From an uncultured Verrucomicrobiota bacterium (GTDB taxonomy: Bacteria > Verrucomicrobiota > Verrucomicrobiia > Limisphaerales > UBA9464): DNA of 41,458 nucleotides. Position numbers and translations under genes: made by a program. Every line of letters begins with the position of its first letter. The first letter of the stretch is position 1. Below are positions 26,935 through 34,867 of this stretch, piece after piece. Below the pieces are notes generated by a model. That model was not told the origin of the DNA and did not search any database. It saw only the letters and a list, made by a program, of their open reading frames with translations. The stretch is from assembly GCA_903922605.1 (NCBI GenBank), contig CAIXUG010000033.1, positions 1 to 41,458 on the forward strand, in the 5' to 3' direction.

Positions 26935-27368
26935 CCGCCATGCCCGACCCCCTCGTCACCGCGGTCGCCTCGCTCCCGCACGGCCCAGAGTTCCGCTTCC
27001 TGGACCGGCTGCTGACGCTGGAGCCCGGCGTGAGCGGCACCGGCGAATACACGCTGCGCGGCGACGAGCCGTTTTTGCGCGGGCATTTCCCGGGCGAGCC
27101 GCTGCTGCCCGGCGTGCTGCTGGTGGAGGCGGCGGCCCAGCTCGCCGGCATCGTCGCCCAGAGCGATCCCGCCCACGCGCCGATGCCGGGGCTGAAGCTC
27201 ACGGCCATCCGCGCCGCGAAGATTCTCGGCACCGCGCGCCCGGAAGAAACCGTGACGCTGCACGCCCGCATCACGGCCCGCATGGGGAAGCTGGTCTCGG
27301 CCCAGGCTACCGCCAGCCTGCGCGGAACGCTGATCCTGCAATGCGAGGTAACGTTGGCGGGCGGATAA
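26931..27368 (+). CDS. 3-hydroxyacyl-ACP dehydratase, FabZ/ApeP-like hot-dog fold
   Basis: 145 residues. It dehydrates beta-hydroxyacyl-ACP intermediates to the trans-enoyl form, which in a polyene pathway builds the conjugated chain since no enoyl reductase follows. The hot-dog motif RGHFPGEPLLPGVLLVEAAA holds catalytic His52 and Glu66, and the rest (FLDRLLTLEPG at the start, CEVTLAGG at the end) fits the single-domain FabZ-like family. The ATG at 26931 overlaps the stop of the LolA-like gene, so translation is probably coupled. It is the last gene of the first plus-strand block. Only one dehydratase is visible in the cluster. Confidence 0.88.
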   Translation: MTAMPDPLVTAVASLPHGPEFRFLDRLLTLEPGVSGTGEYTLRGDEPFLRGHFPGEPLLPGVLLVEAAAQLAGIVAQSDPAHAPMPGLKLTAIRAAKILGTARPEETVTLHARITARMGKLVSAQATASLRGTLILQCEVTLAGG

Positions 27369-27387
27369 CAATCTGATCCGCCTGGGC

Positions 27388-27714
27388 TCAGTGGTGGGTG
27401 GCCCGCTTGAAGACGTAGTCGTCGGTGGTCATAGCGGTGAGTTCGAAGCCTTCGCGCGCCAGCGCGTTCATCGCGAGGCTCATGTAGAACGACCGCTCAT
27501 CGGCCTTCTCAGGCCGTTTGATACCGGCAAATTTCGGGCCGAGAATTTCCACCGTGCCATCAGGCCGGATGAGATGAGTGTTTTCTCGCCCGCCCCAGCG
27601 TAAGGTGGCATATTCCACTGTGCCGACCATTTCACTGGCCGCCGGCAGTTTCAGTTCGGCGAGGCCAATGAGCAGTCCGACGGCTAGGAGCAGATATAGG
27701 GTTTTAATTTTCAT
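27388..27714 (-). CDS. small exported protein, hypothetical
   Basis: 108 residues with a signal peptide or N-terminal membrane anchor (MKIKTLYLLLAVGLLIGLAE). The remaining ~80 residues are mixed (EMVGTVEYATLRWGGRENTH; SFYMSLAMNALAREGFELTA) and match no family I recognise. Its start overlaps the stop of the lipoprotein gene upstream (ATGA at 27711-27714), so the two are translated together. It is convergent with the dehydratase gene, leaving a 19-base gap. Position inside the pigment cluster suggests a linked envelope role, but nothing in the sequence proves it. Confidence 0.65.
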   Translation of the reverse strand: MKIKTLYLLLAVGLLIGLAELKLPAASEMVGTVEYATLRWGGRENTHLIRPDGTVEILGPKFAGIKRPEKADERSFYMSLAMNALAREGFELTAMTTDDYVFKRATHH

Positions 27715-28118
27715 CGGGGGATGGTGATTTCCAGTCCTTCGGACTTTTGGTTCAGATCAAAGTAAAGGCGTTTTGGAATTCGGTCCTCCTGGCCAAACAT
27801 GAACTGCTGGGCGCCATTCAGGAACGATTTTGTCTGCACGAACTGGCCTGGTTTGACGGGAAACGCCTTGAACACCGTATGGCCGTCACCGCCGCCATGA
27901 AACGTGCCGTCCCGGTCGCCCCAGATCGTGACCTTCAGTGGGCTTAGGCCGACATATTCTCCGTCCACCTCGATCCGTGCGCCCGGATCATTGGTTTCAA
28001 CCAACACCTCGAAAGGGACGGTCCCGGAAGGGTGCCCTTGCGGGGTGGAGGCGCATCCCGCAACGAGCAGCAAGGCGGCGAGAGTGGTCAGGGAGGAACG
28101 ACGGGCATGTTTCATCAT
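27711..28118 (-). CDS. lipoprotein with PEGA-like domain
   Basis: 135 residues. Signal peptide with lipobox ALLLVAGC (Cys near residue 22), then a PEGA-like beta module (LVETNDPGARIEVDGEYVGL, then SPLKVTIWGDRDG). PEGA modules are found in surface and envelope proteins and are thought to bind other proteins or wall components. The end (FGQEDRIPKRLYFDLNQKSE) is unremarkable. It overlaps the small exported protein by 4 bases and follows the AMP-ligase gene by 52 bases on the same strand. Its role in the cluster is unknown. Confidence 0.7.
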   Translation of the reverse strand: MMKHARRSSLTTLAALLLVAGCASTPQGHPSGTVPFEVLVETNDPGARIEVDGEYVGLSPLKVTIWGDRDGTFHGGGDGHTVFKAFPVKPGQFVQTKSFLNGAQQFMFGQEDRIPKRLYFDLNQKSEGLEITIPR

Positions 28119-28170
28119 GGAGGTGGTTGGATTGATTGCCGAAGTGTTATTACCCCCTTCCCGTGCGAAG

Positions 28171-29439
28171 CTAGGAATTGTTGTTCACCAGCCGCGCCCG
28201 CCATTCCGTCCGTGACAGCTTCCCACGTCCGTTCGCGGCCAGAGCTTCCACTAGGCGCCAGTGCCTTGGCACCTGCCACGCCGGGAGGCGTGCGAGCGCA
28301 AACTCCCGCAGGGTGGTCGCCGTGAGCGACGGGTCGGCCTCGACGATGGCGGCCACGGCCTCGCCGCGCTGCTCGTCCGAGGGCACGCCGAGGACGAGGC
28401 ATTCGCGGACGTCGGCGTGCTGACGCAGCACCAGTTCGATGGCCTCCGGCGCGACCTTGCGTCCGGCGACGTTGATGAGGTCATCCGCGCGCCCGCGCAG
28501 GAACAGGCCGCCATCCGGCGCGAACTCCACGAGGTCGCCCGTGCGATAATGTCCCGCACCCAAGCGGCCATCGGGGTGGGGCCAGTAGGTCTCGCCCACC
28601 GACGGGCCGCTCACTTCGAGGCAGCCCTCGTCGGTGCGGCCCAGCTTCACGCCATGCAACGGATGCCCGACGAAGCTGGCGTCGGACCGAGGCGTCGTGC
28701 CCGCATCGTAGGCGATGCCGCCGCATTCGGACGCGCCCAGGAAGTTGTGCAGCTTCAGCCCGCTTGCGGCGAACACCGCAGACTCGAGCGCCAGCGCCAG
28801 CGGCGCGCCGGCGGAGATGGCCAGCCGCACACCCGTTGGAATCGCCGCCGCCTCGTGCCACGCGCGCCACATCGCCGGCACTGCCGCCAGGGTGAACGCG
28901 CCGTAACCGGAGGCGCGGGCCGCCGCCAGCACCATCGCGGGCAACGGGGCTGGCACCAGTACCAGCGGGATGCCGTGCAGGAGCAGGGGCAGCACGAGGT
29001 TGGAGAAGCCGTAGCTGTGTGCGAGCGAGATGACCCCGAGGTTCGGCCAGTCGGGCCGCAACCCCATCGTGGCCACGATGGCATCGGGATCGGCGGCGAG
29101 CTGGGCGGCGGTGAAGGCGACACATTTGGCCGTGCCCGTGGTGCCCGATGTCAGCTTCAGGTGCGCGATGTCGGCCGGCAGTGGCGGAAGGTCGGGAGCC
29201 GTTTGGCCGAGCTCGAGCGGGCAGGCAACACGTCCGGCGCGCCAGGCGCGGAGCAGGGTCAGTATGAATTCGACCCCGTTGCCCGTGGGATACACGGGGC
29301 CGGCTTCAGTCATCTGAGGTTCCGCATCCGCCGTCGCAAGCAGCTCGCCGAATGTCCACGTCCGGGCCGTCGCGGCATCGTGCAGCGCGATTTCCCCTGA
29401 GTGGGCGGAGGCGATCTTGCGCCAGCGTTGGTCCAGCAT
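28171..29439 (-). CDS. AMP-dependent acyl/aryl ligase
   Basis: 422 residues. It activates a carboxylic acid as an acyl-adenylate for transfer to an ACP; in aryl polyene clusters the homologous enzyme loads the aromatic starter. Motifs are TSGTTGTAKC (97-106, phosphate-binding loop), NFLGASECGG (~240, adenine region), HYRTGDLVEF (~300) and the C-terminal NGRGKLSRTEW with the catalytic Lys. At about 420 residues it is shorter than full-length acyl-CoA synthetases, as is common for cluster-linked AMP-ligases. The start at 29439 is preferred over 29484 because it removes an extra 15-residue leader and leaves room for a divergent promoter. It is on the opposite strand to the PKS genes. Confidence 0.87.
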   Translation of the reverse strand: MLDQRWRKIASAHSGEIALHDAATARTWTFGELLATADAEPQMTEAGPVYPTGNGVEFILTLLRAWRAGRVACPLELGQTAPDLPPLPADIAHLKLTSGTTGTAKCVAFTAAQLAADPDAIVATMGLRPDWPNLGVISLAHSYGFSNLVLPLLLHGIPLVLVPAPLPAMVLAAARASGYGAFTLAAVPAMWRAWHEAAAIPTGVRLAISAGAPLALALESAVFAASGLKLHNFLGASECGGIAYDAGTTPRSDASFVGHPLHGVKLGRTDEGCLEVSGPSVGETYWPHPDGRLGAGHYRTGDLVEFAPDGGLFLRGRADDLINVAGRKVAPEAIELVLRQHADVRECLVLGVPSDEQRGEAVAAIVEADPSLTATTLREFALARLPAWQVPRHWRLVEALAANGRGKLSRTEWRARLVNNNS

Positions 29440-29640
29440 TGCGCCGTGTGTTTGCCCGCCGATAGCGTTGTGAAGCAAGCCCAATGAGTTTTCCTGCGAA
29501 AATGGCCATGTTCGTCCTCGGAGCAGGCAGGACCGTCCGCGCGCTTGGGCTGGGCGCAGGGTGGGGCGAGAATCCCCGCGAGCCGCGGCGGCCTAGGCCC
29601 GGGGTGGCACGGCTCGCGGGGACGCTCGCCCCACCGAGGT
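29440..29640. promoter_or_regulatory. divergent region holding a palindromic repeat
   Basis: About 200 bases between the start of the minus-strand AMP-ligase gene and the recognisable part of the plus-strand lipoprotein gene, so it must carry outward promoters for at least one side. No clear -35/-10 pair was identified. Most of the right half is the repeat element B copy at 29561-29634. Confidence 0.4.
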
Positions 29641-30464
29641 TTTCTCCGACGGGGTTTCTTTGGTACCCAAGCATAGGTGGCCTTTGGCGGTGTTGGGGCT
29701 GGCTGCCGCTTGCCATGCTCTGGGTCGGCTGTGCATCGTCGCGGCCCGTGGTATTGGCCCCGCTCAGACATCCCGACGACACGCTGGGCTTCCGCAACGA
29801 GACGCTGTGGAGCTACTCGCGCGATCCGCAGACCGGTCGGCAGGTCCATGAGCGCCGCGAACCCCCGCCCGATTACACGCTGCGCTGCTTTGTGCTGGCG
29901 CGGGTCGTGAAGCAGTTCCACATCCACGCCCGCTTCGAACCCGCGGCCGCGCCGCTGGACACCGAAGAATACCGCCGGCGCTTCCGGCAGGTGCTCGCCC
30001 GCAGCACGCGCACCGCAAGCCCGGAGGCCGACCGGATCGTTTTTCCCGGCTTCGCCAACCTGCGGGCTTTCAGCGTCGCCCATGAGGCGATGATGCGGAC
30101 CGAGGCGGGCGGCGCGTGGCAGAGCTATTTCCAGCGCGGGCAGTGGCGGATGGTGCTCCCCTTCAGCCGGTCGGGGCAGGTGAAGGAAGCCGCGCGGCTA
30201 GCTGCCGCTGTCCGGGCCAACACCGCCCCGGCGCTGCATGTGTTCACCTTTCCCGCACTGACCGTGAACCACGCGGTGGTGCTCTTCGCCGTCACGGAGA
30301 CGCCGGCGCAATATGTGTTCGACGCCTACGATCCCAACGCGCCGGACGAGGTGCTGGTGGTCACGTTTGACCTTGAGCACCGCACGTTTTCGCTGCCGCC
30401 GACCGCCTATTTCGTCGGTGGTCCGGTGAACGCCTACGAGGTCTATTGCCGGCTATGGCGTTAA
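29484..30464 (+). CDS. lipoprotein, uncharacterised, start uncertain
   Basis: Up to 326 residues. The real N-terminus is unclear: an export signal (GWLPLAMLWVGCASS) with a lipobox-like WVGC lies at ~29690-29730, but the only in-frame ATGs are far upstream (29484, 29502, 29508) or immediately before the Cys (29715). Everything between is palindromic repeat element B read as protein. The mature part is conserved-looking (RNETLWSYSRDPQTGRQVHE; YTLRCFVLARVVKQFHIHAR) and ends in NHAVVLFAVTE, FDAYDPNAPDE and AYEVYCRLW. The His and YDPN near the end recall papain-fold proteins, but the catalytic Cys could not be placed; this is a weak hint only. It ends 12 bases inside the convergent membrane-protein gene. 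Confidence 0.6.
   Translation: MSFPAKMAMFVLGAGRTVRALGLGAGWGENPREPRRPRPGVARLAGTLAPPRFSPTGFLWYPSIGGLWRCWGWLPLAMLWVGCASSRPVVLAPLRHPDDTLGFRNETLWSYSRDPQTGRQVHERREPPPDYTLRCFVLARVVKQFHIHARFEPAAAPLDTEEYRRRFRQVLARSTRTASPEADRIVFPGFANLRAFSVAHEAMMRTEAGGAWQSYFQRGQWRMVLPFSRSGQVKEAARLAAAVRANTAPALHVFTFPALTVNHAVVLFAVTETPAQYVFDAYDPNAPDEVLVVTFDLEHRTFSLPPTAYFVGGPVNAYEVYCRLWR
29561..29634 (+). repeat. palindromic repeat element B, copy 1
   Basis: A 25-base inverted repeat (starting GTGGGGCGAGAATCCCCGCG, ending in the reverse complement, GCGGGGACGCTCGCCCCAC) with two mismatches flanks a GC-rich core (CGGCGGCCTAGGCCCGGGGT). A second copy is at 41182-41255. It lies in the 5' part of the lipoprotein open frame. Confidence 0.8.
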
Positions 30465-30848
30465 ATCCGCCCCGCGTTTGGCGGCGGATTTCGCGGCCCA
30501 GGCCTTTCGGAGGGTGCTGAGTCCGAGGAACAGCCAGCCGAAGAAGATGACCCCGGAAAGATTCACGCCCATCGAGTAGCCCAGCTTGTAGGTGCGGCCC
30601 TCGTTGATCTCCGCATAGATCGGCTGGTCGTGTCCGGCCAGCAGGCTGGGCCAGGCGACCGGCATCATCGCGCCATGCACCATGCCGCGAAAGAAACCGG
30701 GCGGGGTCGTGAGCTTCGCATCCGCGCGCATCGCCACGCCGCACAGCCACGCGAAGACGAACATCGACGTCGCCGTCAGGGCGGCCTGGACCAGCCAGTG
30801 CCGGCGGCGCGGCGGAGAAACAGGGGCAGCGGGGGTCATGTTGCTCAA
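30453..30848 (-). CDS. small membrane protein, hypothetical
   Basis: 131 residues with two clear membrane helices (LVQAALTATSMFVFAWLCGV, ~20-40, and GVNLSGVIFFGWLFLGLST, ~95-113) and a partly hydrophobic stretch between (FFRGMVHGAMMPVAWPSLLA). No family is recognised. It lies 89 bases after the GT2 gene on the same strand and probably shares its transcript, so a link to glycosyl transfer or anchoring is possible. The stop lies 12 bases inside the opposing lipoprotein gene. Confidence 0.65.
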   Translation of the reverse strand: MSNMTPAAPVSPPRRRHWLVQAALTATSMFVFAWLCGVAMRADAKLTTPPGFFRGMVHGAMMPVAWPSLLAGHDQPIYAEINEGRTYKLGYSMGVNLSGVIFFGWLFLGLSTLRKAWAAKSAAKRGADLTP

Positions 30849-30936
30849 GGGCGGACGATGTTTTTAAGCGGATGGGCCGCGCAAGCCGAATACGGCGACA
30901 ATGCAGTCTGCCGGCGGAGTTCTCCGTAACCGCGCT

Positions 30937-31701
30937 TCATCGCCCCGTTTCGCTTTGCTGGGGCAGGTCGGCCAACTCACGAACTCCAACGCTGGTCGTA
31001 CCCAGGGTGGGGGCCACCCAGACCGACTCTCCGCGCGTCTGCTGATACCAGCGCCACCAGCGCCAGTAGTCGCGCAGCGGGGAAATCTTGCTGCATTCAT
31101 TCGCGTAGCGGACCTGCACGGGCACAAAGGCGATGCGATGGCCGGCGCGGGCGAAGGCCACGCACATCTCCGACTCGATCTCGAAATGCCGCGTGCGCAA
31201 CGCGAGGGCGTTCAGCGTGGGTACGTGGGCGAGCCGGAAGCCGCACTGGGAATCGGGCAGATCCACGCCGGCGAGTTCGGAGATTCGGGCACTGAGCCAG
31301 CGGTTGGCCCAGCGACGCAACCAGGGCATCGCGCGGGAGCGGTCCATGCGGTTCCCGACGATGAGCTTCGCCGCACCTTTCTCCGCTTCGGCCAGAAGGC
31401 GGGGCACATCCTCGGTGGCATGTTGGCCGTCGCCATCCAGCATGAGCGTCCAGGTGAAGTCATTCTCACCGGCCCAACGCCAACCGGTTGCCAGCGCTGC
31501 GCCTTTGCCCTGCGGACTCTCGTGCCGGAGCACGGTCGCGCCGGCAGACGCAGCGGCGGAGGAGGTGCCGTCGGTTGAGCCGTCGTCCATGACCAGCACC
31601 GTGGGCAGATAATCCCGCACGCGGCACACCAGATCGCCAATGACCGCCCCCTCATTAAGGCAAGGTATGATGGCGCAGCAGTTGGAGGGCAGGGGCGGCA
31701 C
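30937..31701 (-). CDS. glycosyltransferase family 2
   Basis: 254 residues. Inverting-type GT-A fold: IIPCLNEG (11-18), DDGSTDGT (39-46, nucleotide binding), DGDGQH (89-94, the DxD metal site) and VGNRMDRSR. The C-terminal part (DSQCGFRLAHVPTLNALALR) with a conserved C-G-F-R is typical of dolichol-phosphate-mannose-synthase-like GT2 enzymes. It moves a sugar from a nucleotide donor to an acceptor, probably lipid-linked; in aryl polyene clusters such enzymes glycosylate the lipid product. It is divergent from the radical SAM gene, leaving a 108-base promoter region (31702-31809). Confidence 0.88.
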   Translation of the reverse strand: MPPLPSNCCAIIPCLNEGAVIGDLVCRVRDYLPTVLVMDDGSTDGTSSAAASAGATVLRHESPQGKGAALATGWRWAGENDFTWTLMLDGDGQHATEDVPRLLAEAEKGAAKLIVGNRMDRSRAMPWLRRWANRWLSARISELAGVDLPDSQCGFRLAHVPTLNALALRTRHFEIESEMCVAFARAGHRIAFVPVQVRYANECSKISPLRDYWRWWRWYQQTRGESVWVAPTLGTTSVGVRELADLPQQSETGR

Positions 31702-31809
31702 TCGCCATAGCGTCCCGAGTCTGCCTCACGAAGTCTATGGGGGTTTTACCCCAGAGCGAACTTGAGCTTTGAGCTTTGGGCTTTGGCCCCGGTTTCGCTA
31801 GGGTGGCGC
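31702..31809. promoter_or_regulatory. divergent promoter region
   Basis: 108 bases between the minus-strand GT2 gene and the plus-strand radical SAM gene. Both transcription units must start here. It includes a short direct repeat (GAGCTTTG at ~31765 and again soon after) that could be a regulatory site, but no sigma-70 promoter could be assigned by eye. Confidence 0.4.
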
Positions 31810-32831
31810 GTGATCGCAACGTGGTTTCCCACTGCCACCGACCTGGCCGCCACCGGCGCCGCGCAGGAACGGCTGCATGAACTGGCCGCCACCGCGACAC
31901 GCAACCGTTTCGGCCGCAGCGTGTTCGTCCGGGCGGTGGTCGAGGTGTCAAACTTCTGCCGCGAGAACTGCCACTACTGCGGCATGCGCCGGGACAACCG
32001 CAGCCTCGCCCGCTTCCGTGCCCGGCATGACGAGCTGGCCGAGCTGCTCGTGAACCATCGCCCGCCGAGCATCACCGACGTGAACATCCAGTCCGGCGAG
32101 GATCCGGTTGCCGCCCGGGAAGTCGTGCTGCCCCTCGTGCGGACCCTGCGCCAGGAGACCGATCTCGGCGTGAGCGTGTGTCTCGGCACCTTGGACGCGC
32201 GGCTCACCCGCGAACTGCAGGAGGCGGGCGCGACGTGCTACATCATCAAGTTCGAGCTGGCCGACCCGCAGCTTTACGACGAGCTCGAAGCGCCGGGAAC
32301 GCTCGCGGAGCGGACCGCCCACATCCGCTCCCTGGTGGCGACCGGCTGGCACGTCAGCTCGGGCTTCATCGCCGGGTTGCCGGGGCAGACGGTGGAATCA
32401 GCCCTGCAAAATTTCCGGTTGGCGGCAGATCTGCCGCTCAGCGGGTGCAGCGTCAGCCCGTTCGTGCCGGGGGATGAAACGCCACTGTCGGCCGCGAGGC
32501 CGGCCGCCCTGGATCCGACCCTGAACTGCATGGCAGCATTGCGGCTGATGCGGCCCGATTGGACCATCCCGGCGGTCAGTGCGCTGAATCTCGCCGGTCC
32601 CGACGGCGGCTACCGGCGCGGCCTCGCGACAGGGGCGAACCTCGTCACCATCAACCTCACCCCGACACAGTGCGTAACGACTACCTGCTCTACCGGCGCG
32701 ACCGTTTCATCATGAATGAGGAACGAATCCTGTCCGCAATCGAGGCCGAGGGGTTGGAGCCCTCCACCCAGAGTCTCGCCGACTTTTACCGGAACGCACG
32801 GTCCGTCATCGCCCGGGAGGTCGCGGCATGA
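31810..32831 (+). CDS. radical SAM enzyme, BioB/HydE-like, one frameshift
   Basis: About 340 residues once corrected. CRENCHYC (Cys50, 54, 57) binds the [4Fe-4S] cluster that cleaves SAM. The fold is that of biotin synthase and HydE (VNIQSGEDP; SGFIAGLPGQTVESALQNFR; the end NLVTINLTP, then NDYLLYRRDRFIMNEERI). The frame breaks at ~32664: translation from 31810 ends in a nonsense tail at 32715, while family-like sequence continues one frame over to 32831. One missing G in the CCCCG run would restore it. The corrected end overlaps the next gene by ATGA, which supports the repair. The GTG at 31810 is preferred to ATG 31762. The substrate is unknown; a role in starter formation is inferred from context. 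Confidence 0.82.
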
Positions 32832-33598
32832 AAGCACCCGAACCGCAGGCCCCGCACACGGTGCTGACCGATTTCTACACCACCCCGGAGGCGCGCGCCG
32901 GTTTTGTGAACCGGCTGTTCGACAACACCGCCCGGCACTATGACCGCGTGAGCAGCCTGTTTTCCTTCGGCAGCGACAAGCGCTACCGCAAGATGGCGCT
33001 GCAGGCCGCCGGCCTTCATCCCGGCATGAAACTGCTCGACGTGGCTACCGGCACGGGGCTGGTCCTGCAGGCGGCGCTGGACATGGGTATGCCTGCGGCA
33101 GACCTCATCGGCATCGACCCGAGTGCAGGCATGCTGGAGGAAAACCGCCGGCTGCACGCGGTGAAGCTGATCCAAGGCGTGGGTGAGCACCTGCCATTTC
33201 CGGACGCCTCGTTTGATTTCATCTCGATGGGCTACGCGCTGCGGCACGTGGCGGATCTCGGCGTACTCTTTGCCGAATTCCGGCGCGTGCTGAAGCCCGG
33301 GGGACGGATCCTGATCCTCGAAATTTCCCGGCCGAAGTCGCGCCTAGCGTTCTTCCTGATGAAGATTTACATGGGCAAACTGGTGCCCTTCTTCACAGGC
33401 ATCTTCACCGGCCAACGCGAGGTCGCGCGGCTGATGGAATACTACTGGGCCACCATCGCCGAATGCGTGCCGCCCGACACCATTCTGGCCGCGATCCGCG
33501 CGGCGGGCTTTCAGGACGTGCGGCGGAAAATCACCGGCGGCATCCTGAGTGATTACACGGCGGTGAACGGGGCGGCGCCGACCGCCCCGGTCAGGTAA
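32828..33598 (+). CDS. SAM-dependent methyltransferase, UbiE/MenG-like
   Basis: 256 residues. Motif I LLDVATGTG (69-77) binds SAM, with GIDPSAGMLEENRR, PFPDASFDFISMGYALRHV and LKPGGRILILEISRP (the last being the post-II/III region of the UbiE family). The N-terminus (RLFDNTARHYDRVSSLFSFG) matches the UbiE signature in which the enzyme binds a prenylated or aromatic acceptor. In this cluster it more likely methylates the aromatic head or polyene chain than a quinone. Its ATG overlaps the (corrected) radical SAM stop, so the two are coupled. Confidence 0.85.
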   Translation: MKAPEPQAPHTVLTDFYTTPEARAGFVNRLFDNTARHYDRVSSLFSFGSDKRYRKMALQAAGLHPGMKLLDVATGTGLVLQAALDMGMPAADLIGIDPSAGMLEENRRLHAVKLIQGVGEHLPFPDASFDFISMGYALRHVADLGVLFAEFRRVLKPGGRILILEISRPKSRLAFFLMKIYMGKLVPFFTGIFTGQREVARLMEYYWATIAECVPPDTILAAIRAAGFQDVRRKITGGILSDYTAVNGAAPTAPVR

Positions 33599-33622
33599 TT
33601 TTCGTGCTGACACCCTGCGGTC

Positions 33623-34867
33623 ATGCTCTTTCCGCTCCCACCTCGGCCGGCTGTTTCCCCGCGCGTCGTTGTCACGGGGGTCGGGATCGTGACGCCGCTG
33701 GGGCTGGGCTGGTCAGTCAATGCAGAGGGCTTTCGCACGGGACGGCGTGCGTTCCGGCCGGTCAGTGTTTTTGACGCCTCCCGTCAGCGCACCCAAGTGG
33801 CGGGCGAGGTGGATCTGCCGGCGGCGTTACCCGCGACAGGCCTCGGGTTCCGCCAGCAGCTCCGCCTCGAACGCGCCGCCCGCATGCTGCTGCTCGCGGC
33901 GCATGAGGCGTGGACCCAGGCCGGTTGGACCGCGACGGACGATCCCCTCCCGCTGGTGCTCGGCACGACCAGCGGCGGCATGTCGCTGGAGCAGGACTAT
34001 TATCGCCAGGCCATCAGCACACGTCCGAGCGACCGCCAGCAAATCACGCGCCTCACCCACTATCAGGTCCAGCGGCAGGCGCTCAACCTGGCGGATGCCT
34101 TCGGCTTTCACGGCCCGGTGACGATCATTGCCAACGCCTGCGCCTCCGGGGCGAACGCCCTCGGCCAGGCCTTTGAGCTGGTCCGCTCGGGTCGGGCCAC
34201 GCGTGCATTTGCGGGCGGCTATGACGGGCTGAGCCAGCTTGTGTTTGCGGGCTTCGATTCCCTGCAGGCGCTGTCGCCGACGACGTGCCGGCCCTTTGAC
34301 GCGAAACGCGACGGCCTCGCGCTCGGGGAAGGCGCGGCGATGCTGTGCCTGGAAACGCTCGCCTCGGCGCAGGCGCGGGGCGCGGAAATCCTGGGCGAAA
34401 TCACCGGCTACGGCACCGCGACCGATGTCCACCACCTGACCCAACCCCAACCACAGGGCGACGCCGCGCTGGCCGCGATGACGGCGGCCTGTGCCAACGC
34501 CCGCGTGATCCCGGCGGATATCGGCTACGTGAACGCGCACGGCACCGGCACACCCGCCAACGACGGCGCGGAAGCCCAGGCCATCACGCGCTGGGCCGGG
34601 GCACGGGCGACGACGCTGCCGGTCAGCTCGACCAAGGCGGGCATCGGCCATCTGCTCGGGGCCGCCGGCGCGGTCGAGGCGGTTGCGTGTCTCATGGCAC
34701 TGCGGGGCCAATGGCTGCCGCCGCAGCTTCACCTAGAGACGCCTGATCCGGCCTGCAGCTTTCCGCTCGTGCGCGTACCGCAATCCGCCAGCTTCGAGTA
34801 CGCGCTGACCAACTCGTTCGGCTTTGGCGGGGCCAATGCGAGCCTCGTGCTCCGGAGGTTCGCATGA
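33623..34867 (+). CDS. beta-ketoacyl-ACP synthase (active KS subunit)
   Basis: 414 residues, a full FabF/KAS II-type ketosynthase. The catalytic triad is intact: Cys173 in NACASGAN, His306 in VNAHGTGTP and His343 (with Lys338) in KAGIGHLLGAAG. The N-terminal VVVTGVGIVTPLGLG and C-terminal NSFGFGGANASLVL are conserved family ends. It condenses malonyl-ACP with the growing chain. The next gene starts inside its stop (ATGA at 34864-34867) and codes for a partner without the active-site Cys, so this is the catalytic half of a KS-alpha/KS-beta pair. Confidence 0.92.
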   Translation: MLFPLPPRPAVSPRVVVTGVGIVTPLGLGWSVNAEGFRTGRRAFRPVSVFDASRQRTQVAGEVDLPAALPATGLGFRQQLRLERAARMLLLAAHEAWTQAGWTATDDPLPLVLGTTSGGMSLEQDYYRQAISTRPSDRQQITRLTHYQVQRQALNLADAFGFHGPVTIIANACASGANALGQAFELVRSGRATRAFAGGYDGLSQLVFAGFDSLQALSPTTCRPFDAKRDGLALGEGAAMLCLETLASAQARGAEILGEITGYGTATDVHHLTQPQPQGDAALAAMTAACANARVIPADIGYVNAHGTGTPANDGAEAQAITRWAGARATTLPVSSTKAGIGHLLGAAGAVEAVACLMALRGQWLPPQLHLETPDPACSFPLVRVPQSASFEYALTNSFGFGGANASLVLRRFA

